Position numbers and translations under genes: made by a program. From the NCBI GenBank assembly GCA_903822005.1, contig CAIJNL010000021.1, forward strand, positions 42,909 through 106,908: a DNA stretch of 64,000 bases, in the 5' to 3' direction. Origin of the DNA: an uncultured Nitrospiraceae bacterium. GTDB lineage: Bacteria; Nitrospirota; Thermodesulfovibrionia; Thermodesulfovibrionales; Dissulfurispiraceae. The notes beneath the pieces are model-generated. The model searched no databases and was not told the DNA's origin. It saw only the letters and a list, made by a program, of their open reading frames with translations. The number at the start of each line of letters is the position of its first letter. The stretch's first letter is position 1. Below are positions 28,926 to 39,037 of the stretch, one piece after another.

Positions 28926-29858
28926 CTCTGTCTTCTTCCGGAGAAGCACGTGCCTGGCCGCGTTGATGTCCTTTCCAATCTGTTCTATCAGGTCTTCGAC
29001 ACACGAGAATTTTTTTTCATCTCTCAGCCTCTCGATAAAGTGTATCCTTAATCTCCTGCCGAGCAGATTTTTTTTGAAATCAAATATATGCACTTCATAA
29101 CTCATGACGCCATCCTTGAAAGTCGGATTCCTGCCGATATTTGCCACGCCGTCACGAATAATGCCGGCAAGAGATATTCGGACAGCATATACGCCCTCTT
29201 TCGGCACAATTTCGTTCTCGGTCGCTATATTGGCGGTGGGCGTGTTAAGAAGAGGTGCCCCTCTTCCAGCCCCTTTGATTACTATGCCCTCAATATGATA
29301 AGCCCTGCCAAGCATCATCGAGACTTCGCTCACCCGGCCTCCGGAAAGAGCGCTCCTGACGCGGCTGCTACTGATCAAATCGCCTTTAAGTATCGAGGAG
29401 CGGACGACACTAACTCCGAATCCCAGTTTGAGACCGAGTTTTCTGAGGAGTGCCGGATTCCCCTTTTTTGCCCGGCCGAAAGTATAATTATGGCCGACAA
29501 TAACCCACCTGGCCTTCAGCAGACCTGCGATGATTTCTGTAATAAAATCCTCCGCATCAGTCTGGGCGAATTCCGCATTGAAATCGATATTGATTAACTC
29601 CCTGATTCCGGAACTGAATATAAGTCTTTCCTTATCGTGCATTGAGGTAATAAGTTTAAGTCCTCTTTCAGGCAGAAGGACTTTTACCGGATGCGGATCG
29701 AATGTTATCGCAACCGCAGTGCCTTTTAAGTCACGCGCCTTATTAACGACTTCCAAAAATATCTTCTGATGCCCTTTATGAACTCCGTCAAAGTTGCCGA
29801 TAGTGACTACTGATCGGGCTTTTTTGAAATATTCGATGAAATCTTCAGTTATTTCCAT
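28914..29858 (-). CDS. ribF: Bifunctional riboflavin kinase/FAD synthetase
   Basis: RibF makes FMN and FAD from riboflavin. The N-terminal nucleotidyltransferase half carries TIGNFDGVHKGHQKIF and FAQTDAEDFITEI, with GHNYTFGRAKKGN; the C-terminal riboflavin kinase half begins near residue 183 with RGAPLLNTPTANI and VANIGRNPTF. The open frame runs further upstream, but ATG 29858 has GAGGAAG before it and starts where the family starts, giving 314 residues. It overlaps the 3' end of coaE by 14 bp. The supply of FMN/FAD suits the flavin-rich oxidoreductases elsewhere in the window, though it is a housekeeping gene. Confidence 0.93.
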   Translation of the reverse strand: MEITEDFIEYFKKARSVVTIGNFDGVHKGHQKIFLEVVNKARDLKGTAVAITFDPHPVKVLLPERGLKLITSMHDKERLIFSSGIRELINIDFNAEFAQTDAEDFITEIIAGLLKARWVIVGHNYTFGRAKKGNPALLRKLGLKLGFGVSVVRSSILKGDLISSSRVRSALSGGRVSEVSMMLGRAYHIEGIVIKGAGRGAPLLNTPTANIATENEIVPKEGVYAVRISLAGIIRDGVANIGRNPTFKDGVMSYEVHIFDFKKNLLGRRLRIHFIERLRDEKKFSCVEDLIEQIGKDINAARHVLLRKKTELYL

Positions 29859-30453
29859 GCTTCCTCTCACCTGAAAGCAGTTCCTGATACACCGTCCGCA
29901 CCTGCTCACGCGTGTCTTTAAGGTCCTTGCTGTTATCAATCACAAAATCAGAGCCCCTCATCTTGATCTCAACAGGCAACTGGCTGCGAAGCCTCAACTC
30001 AGCGTCAGCCTCAGAAATATCCTTTTCCTTAAGCCGTTGGATGTTAACTGTCTCCGGAACATATACTGTTATGATCTTGTCGAATTTTGACTGATGGCCC
30101 CGTTCGAATATCACCGGGGCCTCTATTATCACTACTTTCTCCTCAGCGGTATTGATGACGGCCAGTTCCCGGTTGATCCTCTCGAAAACCAGCGGATGGA
30201 TCAGATTTTCGAGGGACAGCCTGGAAGACGCATCCTTGAACACCTTTGCGGCCAGCCACCTTTTGTCAACGATCCCGCACTTAACCGCATCCATGCCGAA
30301 TGCCTGCTCAATCTCTTCGATTACAGCCGGTTCTGACAACAGTTCGCGGACAATGTCATCCGTGTCCATAGTCAGGGCGCCCAGATCAGTGAACATTCGT
30401 GCGACTGTGCTTTTGCCCGATCCATAATTGCCCGTAAGCCCGACAACAATCAT
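29845..30453 (-). CDS. coaE: Dephospho-CoA kinase
   Basis: This enzyme performs the last step of coenzyme A synthesis, phosphorylating the ribose 3'-hydroxyl of dephospho-CoA. The P-loop GLTGNYGSGKSTVARMF is at the N-terminus, followed by ALTMDTDDIVRELL, the LIHPLVFERI lid-region segment and VIIEAPVIFERG. The length of 202 residues is standard. It overlaps mutS upstream by 4 bp and ribF downstream by 14 bp, so the three are translationally linked. Confidence 0.95.
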   Translation of the reverse strand: MIVVGLTGNYGSGKSTVARMFTDLGALTMDTDDIVRELLSEPAVIEEIEQAFGMDAVKCGIVDKRWLAAKVFKDASSRLSLENLIHPLVFERINRELAVINTAEEKVVIIEAPVIFERGHQSKFDKIITVYVPETVNIQRLKEKDISEADAELRLRSQLPVEIKMRGSDFVIDNSKDLKDTREQVRTVYQELLSGERKHGNN

Positions 30454-33017
30454 GTATTTTTTTCCGCCTTCCTTTTCAGTTCCCTGAGTTTGCGAAAGGC
30501 GTCCTGAGGCTTCATCGACTGCAGATCAAGACCTATCAGCTCTACAGTCACCGGATCGCCAGAAACAAAAAGATCCATCTGTGATATTTTCGGAAGCAAA
30601 GCGCTCGCTTCTTTCCTCTCAAGTTTTTCGAGAACAGCCTTTGAATTGACTATAACATCCTCCGGCAAGCCGGCAAGTCGGGCAACCTGTATACCATAGC
30701 TCTTGTCTGCAGGCCCCTTGTCTATCTTTCTGAGGAATATGACTTCGTCACCCCACTCCTTCACTACCGCATTATAATTCTTGATGCCATCCATATTAAC
30801 GGCCATATCCGTCAGTTCATTGTAATGTGTCGCAAAGAGAGTGCGCGCCCGAATCTTCCCGACTATGAATTCAGCCACTGCCCAAGCTATGCTTATTCCG
30901 TCAAAGGTGCTCGTTCCCCGCCCAACTTCATCAAGAAGGATAAGACTTTTCCGGGTAGCATTGTTCAGGATATTGGCAGTCTCAATCATCTCAACCATAA
31001 AGGTACTCTGCCCCCTGGCAATATAATCCGACGCTCCTATCCGGGTAAATATCCTGTCAACAACCCCTATTCTGGCATTGGATGCGGGCACGAAAGAGCC
31101 TATCTGGGCCATCAGTACGATAAGAGCGACCTGTCGCATATACGTAGACTTGCCTGCCATGTTAGGCCCCGTAATTATCAGCAGCCTGTTTTCCGAAGAG
31201 TCAAGCAGGGCGTTGTTCGATATAAACTTCTCGTCCATCGAACCGATGCCGCGGATATTTATAAGCCTTTCTATTACCGGATGGCGCCCTTCATTGATTT
31301 CTATTGTGTCGCCGTCTGATATTACCGGCCTGGTATAATCATATTTTTTGGCCGCGAAAGCAAGGGTCGAATAGAAATCCACGGCTGCAATAAGGATGGA
31401 GGTATTAAGCAGCCCGTCAGTATACCTCTGCATTCTGTCCAGCAGTTCGCGGAAAAGTTCGGACTCTATCTCTTTAAGTCTGTCTTCAGCTCCAAGCACC
31501 TTTGTCTCGTACTCCTTGAGATCAAAGGTGATGAAGCGCTCGCAATTCGCCAGCGTCTGCTTTCTCGTGTAATCAGGAGGAACGAGATGCAGATTGGCAT
31601 TTGTTATCTCAATATAGTAGCCAAAGACCTTGTTAAAGCCGATTTTCAGCGAGGATATGCCCGTCTTCTGACGCTCTTCTGTTTCAAGCCTGGCTATGTA
31701 ATCCTTGCCGTGTGTCGATATGTCCCTGAGCTCATCCACCTGGCTGCTGAATCCCTTGCGAATAAAACCGCCATCTTTTGTGCCGACCGGAGGCGTATCG
31801 ACAATGCAATCTTCTATCAGCTGTCTGAGATCCGGAAATTCCTCCATTTTTTTGCCAATCTCACAAATACAGTCGGCATCAGACTTGAGCAGGGATTTTT
31901 TGATAACAGGAATTAATTCGAGGGAGGTCTTTAGCGCTGTGACATCACGGGGGCCGGCAGCCTTTGAAATAACTCGCGATGCAAGTCTTTCGATGTCCTG
32001 GACTTTTCTGAGAGAATACCTGATTTCTTCAAAGAGGTCATAATCATCAACAATGGCCTCAACCGCCTGATGGCGCTCAATGATTGCAGATGTATCCACA
32101 AGCGGATTTGTGATAGCATTCCTGATAAATCTGCCGCCCATAGGAGTCAGCGTTTCGTCGAGGACCCATAGAAGCGATCCTTCAGTAGAACCGTCCTTTA
32201 TGTTGTGAAGGAGCTCCAGGTTCTTTTTGGTTGCAGAATCCAGGAACATGAACGAAGCCGTACCCGGCACCGTGATTTTTTTAAAACTAAGTATCTTCTG
32301 CGTTCCCTCAAGATAGCTCATAAGACCGCCGCCGGCTGATATGGCGGCCTGCATGCCCTCGCATCCGTATCCCTCAAGGGTAGCAACATTGAAATTTCTC
32401 AGCAGCGTTCGATATGACTCTGAAAAATCGAAATACATATCATCATAATAAGTCACATACCAGCCAAGAAAGGCCTCTTTATAATAAAGATTTTCTTTCA
32501 TGCTTGCCGGGCAGAGGATTTCCTTAGGTTCTATTCTGCTGATCTCATCTTCTACCGGCTTGTCAGTTTCGTAAACAATGAATTCACCTGTCGAAACATC
32601 GGCGAACGCAATTCCGCTTACGTTCTGGTAAGGGAAGATACTCATGATGTAAGTGTTTTCTTTTGGTTCATCCGGCTGGTGTGTACCCGGCGTGATAACC
32701 CTGACAACCTCTCGCTGAACAATCCCCTTGGCCAGTTTAGGGTCTTCCACCTGTTCACAGACCGCGACCTTGTGACCTGCCCTTATGAGTTTCGCAATAT
32801 AAGCATCTGCTGAGAAATGCGGGATACCACACATGGGAATCTGGTCTTCCTTGCTCTTGTCCCTGCTCGTAAGGGCAATCTGGAGGACCTGAGAGGCTAT
32901 CCTGGCATCTTCACCGAACATCTCGTAGAAATCACCAAGCCTGAAAAAGACGATAGCGTCCGGATATTGTTCTTTGACTCCGAAAAACTGCTTCATCAAC
33001 GGGGTAAGTTCAGACAT
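30450..33017 (-). CDS. mutS: DNA mismatch repair protein MutS
   Basis: MutS recognises mismatches and recruits MutL. This 855-residue protein has the mismatch-binding FYEMFGEDA motif near residue 30, the connector and lever regions, and the C-terminal ABC-type ATPase with Walker A GPNMAGKSTYMRQVAL, Walker B LILLDEVGRGTSTFDG and the ATHYNEL switch. Length and order match MutS1. No mutL is in the window. The 190 bp upstream (to the AI-2E-type gene) hold no other gene I can support. Confidence 0.96.
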   Translation of the reverse strand: MSELTPLMKQFFGVKEQYPDAIVFFRLGDFYEMFGEDARIASQVLQIALTSRDKSKEDQIPMCGIPHFSADAYIAKLIRAGHKVAVCEQVEDPKLAKGIVQREVVRVITPGTHQPDEPKENTYIMSIFPYQNVSGIAFADVSTGEFIVYETDKPVEDEISRIEPKEILCPASMKENLYYKEAFLGWYVTYYDDMYFDFSESYRTLLRNFNVATLEGYGCEGMQAAISAGGGLMSYLEGTQKILSFKKITVPGTASFMFLDSATKKNLELLHNIKDGSTEGSLLWVLDETLTPMGGRFIRNAITNPLVDTSAIIERHQAVEAIVDDYDLFEEIRYSLRKVQDIERLASRVISKAAGPRDVTALKTSLELIPVIKKSLLKSDADCICEIGKKMEEFPDLRQLIEDCIVDTPPVGTKDGGFIRKGFSSQVDELRDISTHGKDYIARLETEERQKTGISSLKIGFNKVFGYYIEITNANLHLVPPDYTRKQTLANCERFITFDLKEYETKVLGAEDRLKEIESELFRELLDRMQRYTDGLLNTSILIAAVDFYSTLAFAAKKYDYTRPVISDGDTIEINEGRHPVIERLINIRGIGSMDEKFISNNALLDSSENRLLIITGPNMAGKSTYMRQVALIVLMAQIGSFVPASNARIGVVDRIFTRIGASDYIARGQSTFMVEMIETANILNNATRKSLILLDEVGRGTSTFDGISIAWAVAEFIVGKIRARTLFATHYNELTDMAVNMDGIKNYNAVVKEWGDEVIFLRKIDKGPADKSYGIQVARLAGLPEDVIVNSKAVLEKLERKEASALLPKISQMDLFVSGDPVTVELIGLDLQSMKPQDAFRKLRELKRKAEKNT

Positions 33018-33206
33018 TACTGCGACCTTCCATAAACTTTTTTAATTTAGAATTATACTACAGACAAGGCGGAAGATTCTCATTTATAAAAAGCATGCGG
33101 AATCAGCGCCGATGCAGCCGAGCGAAAAAATGTCAAACATTCAATTCCGTTCCACCTTGCATGTAAACTCCTGTATGTCAGGCTGTTGTGCTTCCTTAAC
33201 GCATGC

Positions 33207-34229
33207 TCAGACAAGGTCGCGTTCCCTAAGTTCGCTCTTGATATAAGCATAATAAATTGGCGCGGCAATAACGCCTGAAATACCAAAGGCCGCCTCCATA
33301 AAAAGCATGGCTATGAGCAATTCCCATGCACGGGCATTGATTCGGGCGCCTATTATCCGGGCATTCATGAAATATTCGAGCTTATGTATGGTCACGAGGT
33401 AAGCAAAGGAACCCGCAGCCACGGCAAGAGAATGGCTCATGCTGACAACGACAATAACGGTATTGGAAATAACATTGCCAATCACTGGAAGCAGGCTGGC
33501 AACGAAGGTTATCGCTACCATAGTTTTAACCAGTGGCAGCTGAACACCAAATAGAGGGAGCAAAATTCCGAGGTAAAGTGCGGCAAATAACGCGTTCAGC
33601 AGCGCGATACGCACCTGCGCCATAATAACTGCGCTGAAAGCCCTGCCAAACAGCGAGATGCGTTCTGCCAAGGCCTTTTCAAGAGGGCGATAATCGTGAG
33701 TATTGACAACCTCTCTCAGCGATATCAAGGCACCAAGCGCCATCCCGATTAATATATGCACAATAACAAATCCGGCTTCCCTGCCTGCTGACTCCAGGTC
33801 GTGCGCGTGATTCTTCAGCCAAACCACTGCCCAGGTTTTAAGCGACTCTGTATCAGCAGGTATGTAATCCTTGACCCATACGGGAAGAACCGCGCGGTAT
33901 CCTTCTATGATATCCGCCATTTTTTCTATTAATACAGGTATGCTTCCGGCTTCACTTCTGAAAAATATGGTCAAACCCCACATGATAGAAGCCAGGACAG
34001 CAATAACTGCTAACGACATGAAGGCAACAATCGCCAGTTTGACCCTCAGGCCCAGGATTGACTTGAGCCTTAAGTTACGGGTAATGGTGTTGACAATCTC
34101 GAATACAAGCAGGCCTGAGAGTAACGCAGGAAGCAGGTGAAGTTTAAGGAACAGCAGCATGGCTGTACCTGTAAGCAGCAATGCCGCAATCTCACAATTC
34201 GTTGGTCTGTATTCAGCTTGAGATGTCAT
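33207..34229 (-). CDS. AI-2E family (PerM-like) membrane protein
   Basis: This is a 340-residue inner-membrane protein with about eight predicted hydrophobic segments, for example AIVAFMSLAVIAVLASIMWGL and the C-terminal LLIAMLFMEAAFGISGVIAA, which I recognise as the AI-2E transporter/PerM fold. Members export small molecules or ions, and the AI-2 role is proven only for a few, so the substrate here is unknown. The first ~25 residues are polar. Its start overlaps the RNase R stop by 4 bp, giving a two-gene unit. Confidence 0.8.
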   Translation of the reverse strand: MTSQAEYRPTNCEIAALLLTGTAMLLFLKLHLLPALLSGLLVFEIVNTITRNLRLKSILGLRVKLAIVAFMSLAVIAVLASIMWGLTIFFRSEAGSIPVLIEKMADIIEGYRAVLPVWVKDYIPADTESLKTWAVVWLKNHAHDLESAGREAGFVIVHILIGMALGALISLREVVNTHDYRPLEKALAERISLFGRAFSAVIMAQVRIALLNALFAALYLGILLPLFGVQLPLVKTMVAITFVASLLPVIGNVISNTVIVVVSMSHSLAVAAGSFAYLVTIHKLEYFMNARIIGARINARAWELLIAMLFMEAAFGISGVIAAPIYYAYIKSELRERDLV

Positions 34230-36400
34230 TTCCTGTTCCTCTTATAAGTCGACTCATACTGGTCCCGGGGCAGTGGATTTACCGGCCCTGGTGAACTGGC
34301 TATTCCGAATATGATCTCCCTGTCTTCCAGGTTTACGCTCTCTATCCTGACAGTCAATTCCTTGCCCACCGAATATCTTTTCTTGCGGTTCAACCCGACA
34401 AGACTCATGCTTTTATCATGATATTCGTAGTAATCATCGGTCATGTATGAGACGTGAAGAAAGCCCTCGACATAAACATCCCTGAGCCTCACCTTCAGGC
34501 CAAAGGAGTTGACCGAAACCACCCTGCCCTCAAATGTTTCGCCGACCTTGTCTTTCATTAACCAGACCCTCATTGCATTGAGAACGGCACGCTCCGCATC
34601 ATCGGCAATGCGTTCTGTCCTTGATGAATGCAAGGCAATGTCGGGCAGGATGGATTCAAGCTCGCTGACCCTTTTGACGCTCATATGTTTATTTGAAAGG
34701 ACTTCCCGCAATATGCGGTGTGTTACAAGGTCGGGGTAACGACGGATCGGCGACGTGAAATGGGAATAACTTTCAGACGCAAGGCCGAAATGTCCGACGT
34801 TTACAGTCGAATATTTGGCCTGCTTAAGGCTGCGCAGAACCATGTGATTTATAACGTCCTCTGCATCAGTGCCCTTGACCTTAGCGAGTAGCGCGGCAAA
34901 ATCCGGAACGCCCGGACCTTTCTTTTTTTGCGCCAGCCCAAGGCGCCCGACGACAGCGACCAGCTCTTCAAGCTTCATTGGGTCCGGCTCTTCATGTATC
35001 CTGTATATATTAGGCACACCCAGACCTTCAAGATACTCCGCTACTGATTCGTTGGCCGCTATCATGAATTCTTCAATAATCATATGCGCAAAATTTCTTT
35101 CCGCCCTGATAATGTCCTCAGGATTACCCTGCAGATCGAGCAGCACTTCCGGCTCAGGCAGATCAAAGTCCAGACTCCCACGTTTCATCCGCTGGCTTTT
35201 TATGAGATTGCATAATTCGCCCATCCGCTCGAAATCATCCATAAGGCCGGAGTATCGCTTTCGAGCATCAGTGTCATTGTCAATAAGCACCTTTTTGACC
35301 GACGTGTATGTCATCCGTTCATTGCTGTGAATGAGGCTTGGGTAAAATCTCGCCGAAATCCTTCGCCCTTTGCCGTCAAACTCCATCTCGACAGTGAAGG
35401 CCAGCCTGTCAACCCTGGGCTTGAGACTGCACAAATCCTCAGATAACTCTTTGGGTAGCATAGGAATTACCCTGTCCGCAAAGTATACGCTTGTTCCCCT
35501 CTTGCGTGCCTCTTTGTCTATCTGTGAGTCCCATCCGACATAATGGCTGACATCTGCAATGTGGACCCATAGACGGTATCCATCCGGAGTCTTCTCAACA
35601 GATACGGCGTCATCAAAATCCTTGGCTTTTTCTCCATCTATGGTGACCGTAGTCAGCGAACGCAGGTCTTTCCTTCCATGAGAATCATCGTTTTCAAAAC
35701 CTATCCCGTTAAGGTGTGCCCTGGCCTCCTCAACAACCGCATGTGGAAAACGCCTCGGAAGGTCCAGTTCATCAATTATCATTTCTATGTCTTCCAGCGG
35801 AGTTTCAGGCTTTTTAAGCACCTTGATGATCCTGCCGGAAGGCGGCCTTTTTTCAGAAGGATTATTTAGAATCTCGGCAATAACGTTATCTCCTTCCTCT
35901 GCCTTTCCCTTGTCAGCAGGAGAGATATAAAGATCAAATGGTATTGCCCTGCTCTTTGGTCTTACAAAAAAGACAGCCCTGCCCCTTTCAAAGGTTCCGG
36001 ATATCCGCGTGCAGGCCCTCTCGAGTATCCTGATGATACGTCCTTCCCTGCGTCGCCTGTTTTCAAGCCTCGCGACCACCCTGTCATTGGCCATGGCACC
36101 GAACGTCGCTCTTGCCGGTACGAAGACATCGCGCTCACCGGGCTTATCAAGGATAACAAACCCGTAACCGTCCCTGTGGGCCTCAAAATAGCCGGAGATA
36201 AGACTCATTTCTTCCGAAAGCCCGTAGAGGGCATTCCGGGTCCTGATGATATGTCCTTCATTGACAAGCTGCCGCAGAATCTTTTTTATACCACGCTTCC
36301 CGGCATTATCCAGGCCAAGACCGGATGCAATATCCTTGAAACTGACCGGGCCGGACATCTTGTCCCTGAGAAATGAAAATAATTCATCTTTTGTAATCAA
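34226..36400 (-). CDS. rnr: Ribonuclease R
   Basis: This is a 3'-5' exoribonuclease of the RNB family that degrades structured RNA. The 724 residues hold an N-terminal winged helix (KKILRQLVNEGHIIRT), cold-shock domains, the RNB catalytic domain with the metal-binding Asp cluster in TIDGEKAKDFDDAVSVEK and HIADVSHYVGWDSQID, the conserved FTSPIRRYPDLVTHRI, and a C-terminal S1 domain (GETFEGRVVSVNSFGLKV). The short lysine/arginine-rich tail is typical of RNase R. It overlaps the AI-2E-type gene by 4 bp. Confidence 0.95.
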   Translation of the reverse strand: MITKDELFSFLRDKMSGPVSFKDIASGLGLDNAGKRGIKKILRQLVNEGHIIRTRNALYGLSEEMSLISGYFEAHRDGYGFVILDKPGERDVFVPARATFGAMANDRVVARLENRRRREGRIIRILERACTRISGTFERGRAVFFVRPKSRAIPFDLYISPADKGKAEEGDNVIAEILNNPSEKRPPSGRIIKVLKKPETPLEDIEMIIDELDLPRRFPHAVVEEARAHLNGIGFENDDSHGRKDLRSLTTVTIDGEKAKDFDDAVSVEKTPDGYRLWVHIADVSHYVGWDSQIDKEARKRGTSVYFADRVIPMLPKELSEDLCSLKPRVDRLAFTVEMEFDGKGRRISARFYPSLIHSNERMTYTSVKKVLIDNDTDARKRYSGLMDDFERMGELCNLIKSQRMKRGSLDFDLPEPEVLLDLQGNPEDIIRAERNFAHMIIEEFMIAANESVAEYLEGLGVPNIYRIHEEPDPMKLEELVAVVGRLGLAQKKKGPGVPDFAALLAKVKGTDAEDVINHMVLRSLKQAKYSTVNVGHFGLASESYSHFTSPIRRYPDLVTHRILREVLSNKHMSVKRVSELESILPDIALHSSRTERIADDAERAVLNAMRVWLMKDKVGETFEGRVVSVNSFGLKVRLRDVYVEGFLHVSYMTDDYYEYHDKSMSLVGLNRKKRYSVGKELTVRIESVNLEDREIIFGIASSPGPVNPLPRDQYESTYKRNRK

Positions 36401-36612
36401 TCTTGAGCTCCACTCCTTATCTATTTTCCGTTAAAACGGCAAACCTTATAATTACTTTCCCTTTACCGGATTATAACAACGATCAGCGCAAAACTAAATA
36501 AACAGGGCGAAACTTATAACTTGAGCAAAAAATAGAGGATTTCTTACTTGATTAAAACATACAAGGAAACTATATGGCCTTGTTCAGTCCTGTCGTTAGG
36601 GGCTCTTGGAGG

Positions 36613-37548
36613 CTAGATTTTATTCACAGTCTTGCCTTCTGGAAGATTAAGGTATATTACCTCACCTTTTTTACCCGCCGGCAGTGTCTTTCCATTAAAT
36701 TTCATGCTAACACCGCCTCCATTGCCGATTACCCCGCTGATTGACCTGTAAGCATCGTACGACAGATTTTCGCCAGGCTCCATCATAACCTCAACTTTGT
36801 CCTTGCCGTCAATAAGAAGCTGAAGCCATGTCTTTTCTTTAGCAGAAAGTACAAGTAAGTGTTTCCGGCGCGCTTGCGGCTGATCGTCCTGCGCTTTGGC
36901 AGTCTCTATTGCCGGAGCCTTAACGATTCCAGCCGCCGATGTCTCCGTTTTCCCGTCTCCCGAAACAGGCTGTTCCTTCTTTTGTATATCTTCTTGTGGG
37001 GCCGTTGGTGCGGGTTGTGCCACAACTGTCTGCTTAGGTAAATCCTTACGGGAGCCGCCCGATGCAATCAGCGCATAAACAACAACGCAAAGCACAAAGA
37101 TCAAAAGCAGGCCTTTCCAGATATATCTGGGCCGGTAGTACCACGCCTTGAGGTCCATTTTCTCAATGGGTTCAATCAAAAGCTTATCTTTCACGGCCTT
37201 GAGGGCATGATGCTGTTCAATTTCCTCTTGCGCCCGAAGCGTATCCTTCTCGTTTTCATCCAGCTCGCCTGAGGGCGAATTTGAAAGATAGTTGCCTGTC
37301 TTTTTTTCCCTTGGTCCGGCCTTTATTTCGAGATATTTTTCATAAGGTTCAAGCGCTGTCTCAATCGGTACGCCAAGATACTTCGCATAAACTTTTATAT
37401 ACCCTCTGGCATAAACTTCAATGGGTAATTTCTCGTATTGTTCATTTTCGATCGACTTGAGATAGCTCTCTTTAATGCGGGTGGCTGCTGCGATTTCCTT
37501 GATATCCCGAGAGTTGTCCTCTCTGAGCTTTTTCATCGCCGATGACAT
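36613..37548 (-). CDS. RodZ-like helix-turn-helix membrane protein
   Basis: This 311-residue protein has the RodZ layout: an N-terminal helix-turn-helix of the XRE/HTH_25 type (IAAATRIKESYLKSIENEQY), a cytoplasmic linker, one transmembrane segment near residue 150 (WKGLLLIFVLCVVVYALIAS), a Pro/Gln-rich periplasmic linker, and a C-terminal DUF4115 domain (KTWLQLLIDGKDKVEVMM, GKTLPAGKKGEVIYLNLP). RodZ links MreB filaments to the cell-wall machinery and sets rod shape. No mreB/mreC genes are nearby. I start at the second Met (37548); the frame runs 15 bp further. Confidence 0.8.
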   Translation of the reverse strand: MSSAMKKLREDNSRDIKEIAAATRIKESYLKSIENEQYEKLPIEVYARGYIKVYAKYLGVPIETALEPYEKYLEIKAGPREKKTGNYLSNSPSGELDENEKDTLRAQEEIEQHHALKAVKDKLLIEPIEKMDLKAWYYRPRYIWKGLLLIFVLCVVVYALIASGGSRKDLPKQTVVAQPAPTAPQEDIQKKEQPVSGDGKTETSAAGIVKAPAIETAKAQDDQPQARRKHLLVLSAKEKTWLQLLIDGKDKVEVMMEPGENLSYDAYRSISGVIGNGGGVSMKFNGKTLPAGKKGEVIYLNLPEGKTVNKI

Positions 37549-37641
37549 GAGATAACATAACATATAATAGTGGCTAAATTAAAGGTATAAGCAGTTGCGT
37601 AACCATGCAATTTAAAATAATGAAAGACTGTCAACCTTGTA

Positions 37642-37650
37642 TGTTATTAT
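37642..37650 (+). promoter_or_regulatory. Possible extended -10 of the FabF-like gene
   Basis: TG-T-TATTAT (37642-37650) matches an extended -10. The ATG at 37659 is 8 nt downstream and lacks a Shine-Dalgarno sequence, consistent with a leaderless message. No convincing -35 is visible. Confidence 0.4.
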
Positions 37651-37658
37651 AGTTGACA

Positions 37659-38915
37659 ATGAATAGGGTCGTTATAACTGGAATTGGTTCAGTAACTCCT
37701 CTTTCGATAAACTTCAGGCGTTCCTGGCCGCTTGTCAAGGCAGGAGGCACGGGTATCGGACCATTGACCCGTATCAATCAGAATAGTCTTTCAAAAACAA
37801 TGAAATGGCTGGCTGCAGGTGAAATTAAAGGCCTGGAAACCGCAGAGCATTTTTCAAAAAAAGAGCTTAACTATATAGACCCCTGTAATGTATACGCCGT
37901 CTTGGCAGGTCTGGAGTCGGCAGAAAATGCGGGTCTGTTATCCAGGGATAAAAAGGTTACTGACCAATGCGGAATAATTCTTGGTTCAAGTCGCGGCGGA
38001 ATTATGAGTATCGAAAGGGAATTCATGAAGTTGAGCCATTCACATTCAGAGAATGAAACTCAAAACGTGCGCGGCCGCGTTTCTCCTTTTCTGATGCCTG
38101 CCAGTACAATTTGCGCAGCAGCGACCAGCACCGGCGCAAAGCTCGGCATAACCGGATACGCACTCGGCATATCCAACGCATGCGCTTCAGGAGCTAACGC
38201 AATAGGAGAGGCGTTTCGTATGATCAGAAATGGAACCGCCACTTTAATGCTTGCCGGCGGGGCGGAGGCCCCACTGTGCAGGATATGTATTGAAGGATAT
38301 GGTGCTATGGGGGCATTGTCCGAATCGGTGCCGGATAATGCGAGCCGCCCCTTTGATATCGGGCGCGACGGTTTTGTGCTCTCAGAAGGCGCCTGCGTTA
38401 TTACTCTAGAGGCTATGGAGTCGGCATTAAGTCGGAACGCCTATATTTTGGCTGAAATTATCGGGTACAGCAATATCTGCGATGCCGCACACCTTACAAT
38501 GCCATCTCTAAAAGGGGAAGTCCTGGCAATGAGGGAATCCATACGTGACGCCGGAATATCACCGGGAGATGTGGATTACGTGAATACACACGGCACGTCT
38601 ACTATTGCAGGTGATAAGACCGAAGCGGCTGCCATAAACAAAGTTTTCAGTAACAGGAGAATACCGTGCAGCTCTATAAAATCCATGACTGGCCATATGC
38701 TGGCTGCGTCCGGGGCTTTCGAGGTTGCCTGTACAGCCATGAGCCTGAATGAGGGAATTATTACGCCTACAATAAACACGCACAATATAGATCCGGAATG
38801 CGGCATCAACCTGATAACAGATGCGTCTGAATTCCCCATGGATATTGCTATAACAAATTCATTCGGATTCGGAGGTGTGAATGCCGTGCTCACTCTGAAA
38901 CGTTTCCGTTCCTGA
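37659..38915 (+). CDS. fabF: Beta-ketoacyl-ACP synthase (KAS II/FabF-like)
   Basis: This is a thiolase-fold condensing enzyme that elongates acyl-ACP with malonyl-ACP. The Cys-His-His triad is intact: the Cys in GISNACASGANAIGEAF, the first His in VNTHGTSTIAGDKTEA, the second in SIKSMTGHMLAASGAFE, and the C-terminal NSFGFGGVNAVL loop is present. It is 418 residues, normal for FabF. It is not beside acpP or fabG, so it may be an accessory KAS (for example for a specialised lipid or polyketide) rather than the main FabF. I start at ATG 37659; a TTG two codons earlier is unlikely. Confidence 0.88.
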   Translation: MNRVVITGIGSVTPLSINFRRSWPLVKAGGTGIGPLTRINQNSLSKTMKWLAAGEIKGLETAEHFSKKELNYIDPCNVYAVLAGLESAENAGLLSRDKKVTDQCGIILGSSRGGIMSIEREFMKLSHSHSENETQNVRGRVSPFLMPASTICAAATSTGAKLGITGYALGISNACASGANAIGEAFRMIRNGTATLMLAGGAEAPLCRICIEGYGAMGALSESVPDNASRPFDIGRDGFVLSEGACVITLEAMESALSRNAYILAEIIGYSNICDAAHLTMPSLKGEVLAMRESIRDAGISPGDVDYVNTHGTSTIAGDKTEAAAINKVFSNRRIPCSSIKSMTGHMLAASGAFEVACTAMSLNEGIITPTINTHNIDPECGINLITDASEFPMDIAITNSFGFGGVNAVLTLKRFRS

Positions 38916-39037
38916 CGAATTTCCATAAATACAATCAATTATGATATTCTTGATTCGAAAGACTGCATTTTTCTGCTTAAAATGATAACATGTTTACAAA
39001 AAAGTTTCGGACCTTTACAGCAAGATACGGAGTGTAG

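Noticed and set aside
33080..33286. 68-codon frame between mutS and the AI-2E-type gene
   Set aside because: It overlaps the 3' end of the AI-2E-type gene, has no ribosome site and no recognisable features.
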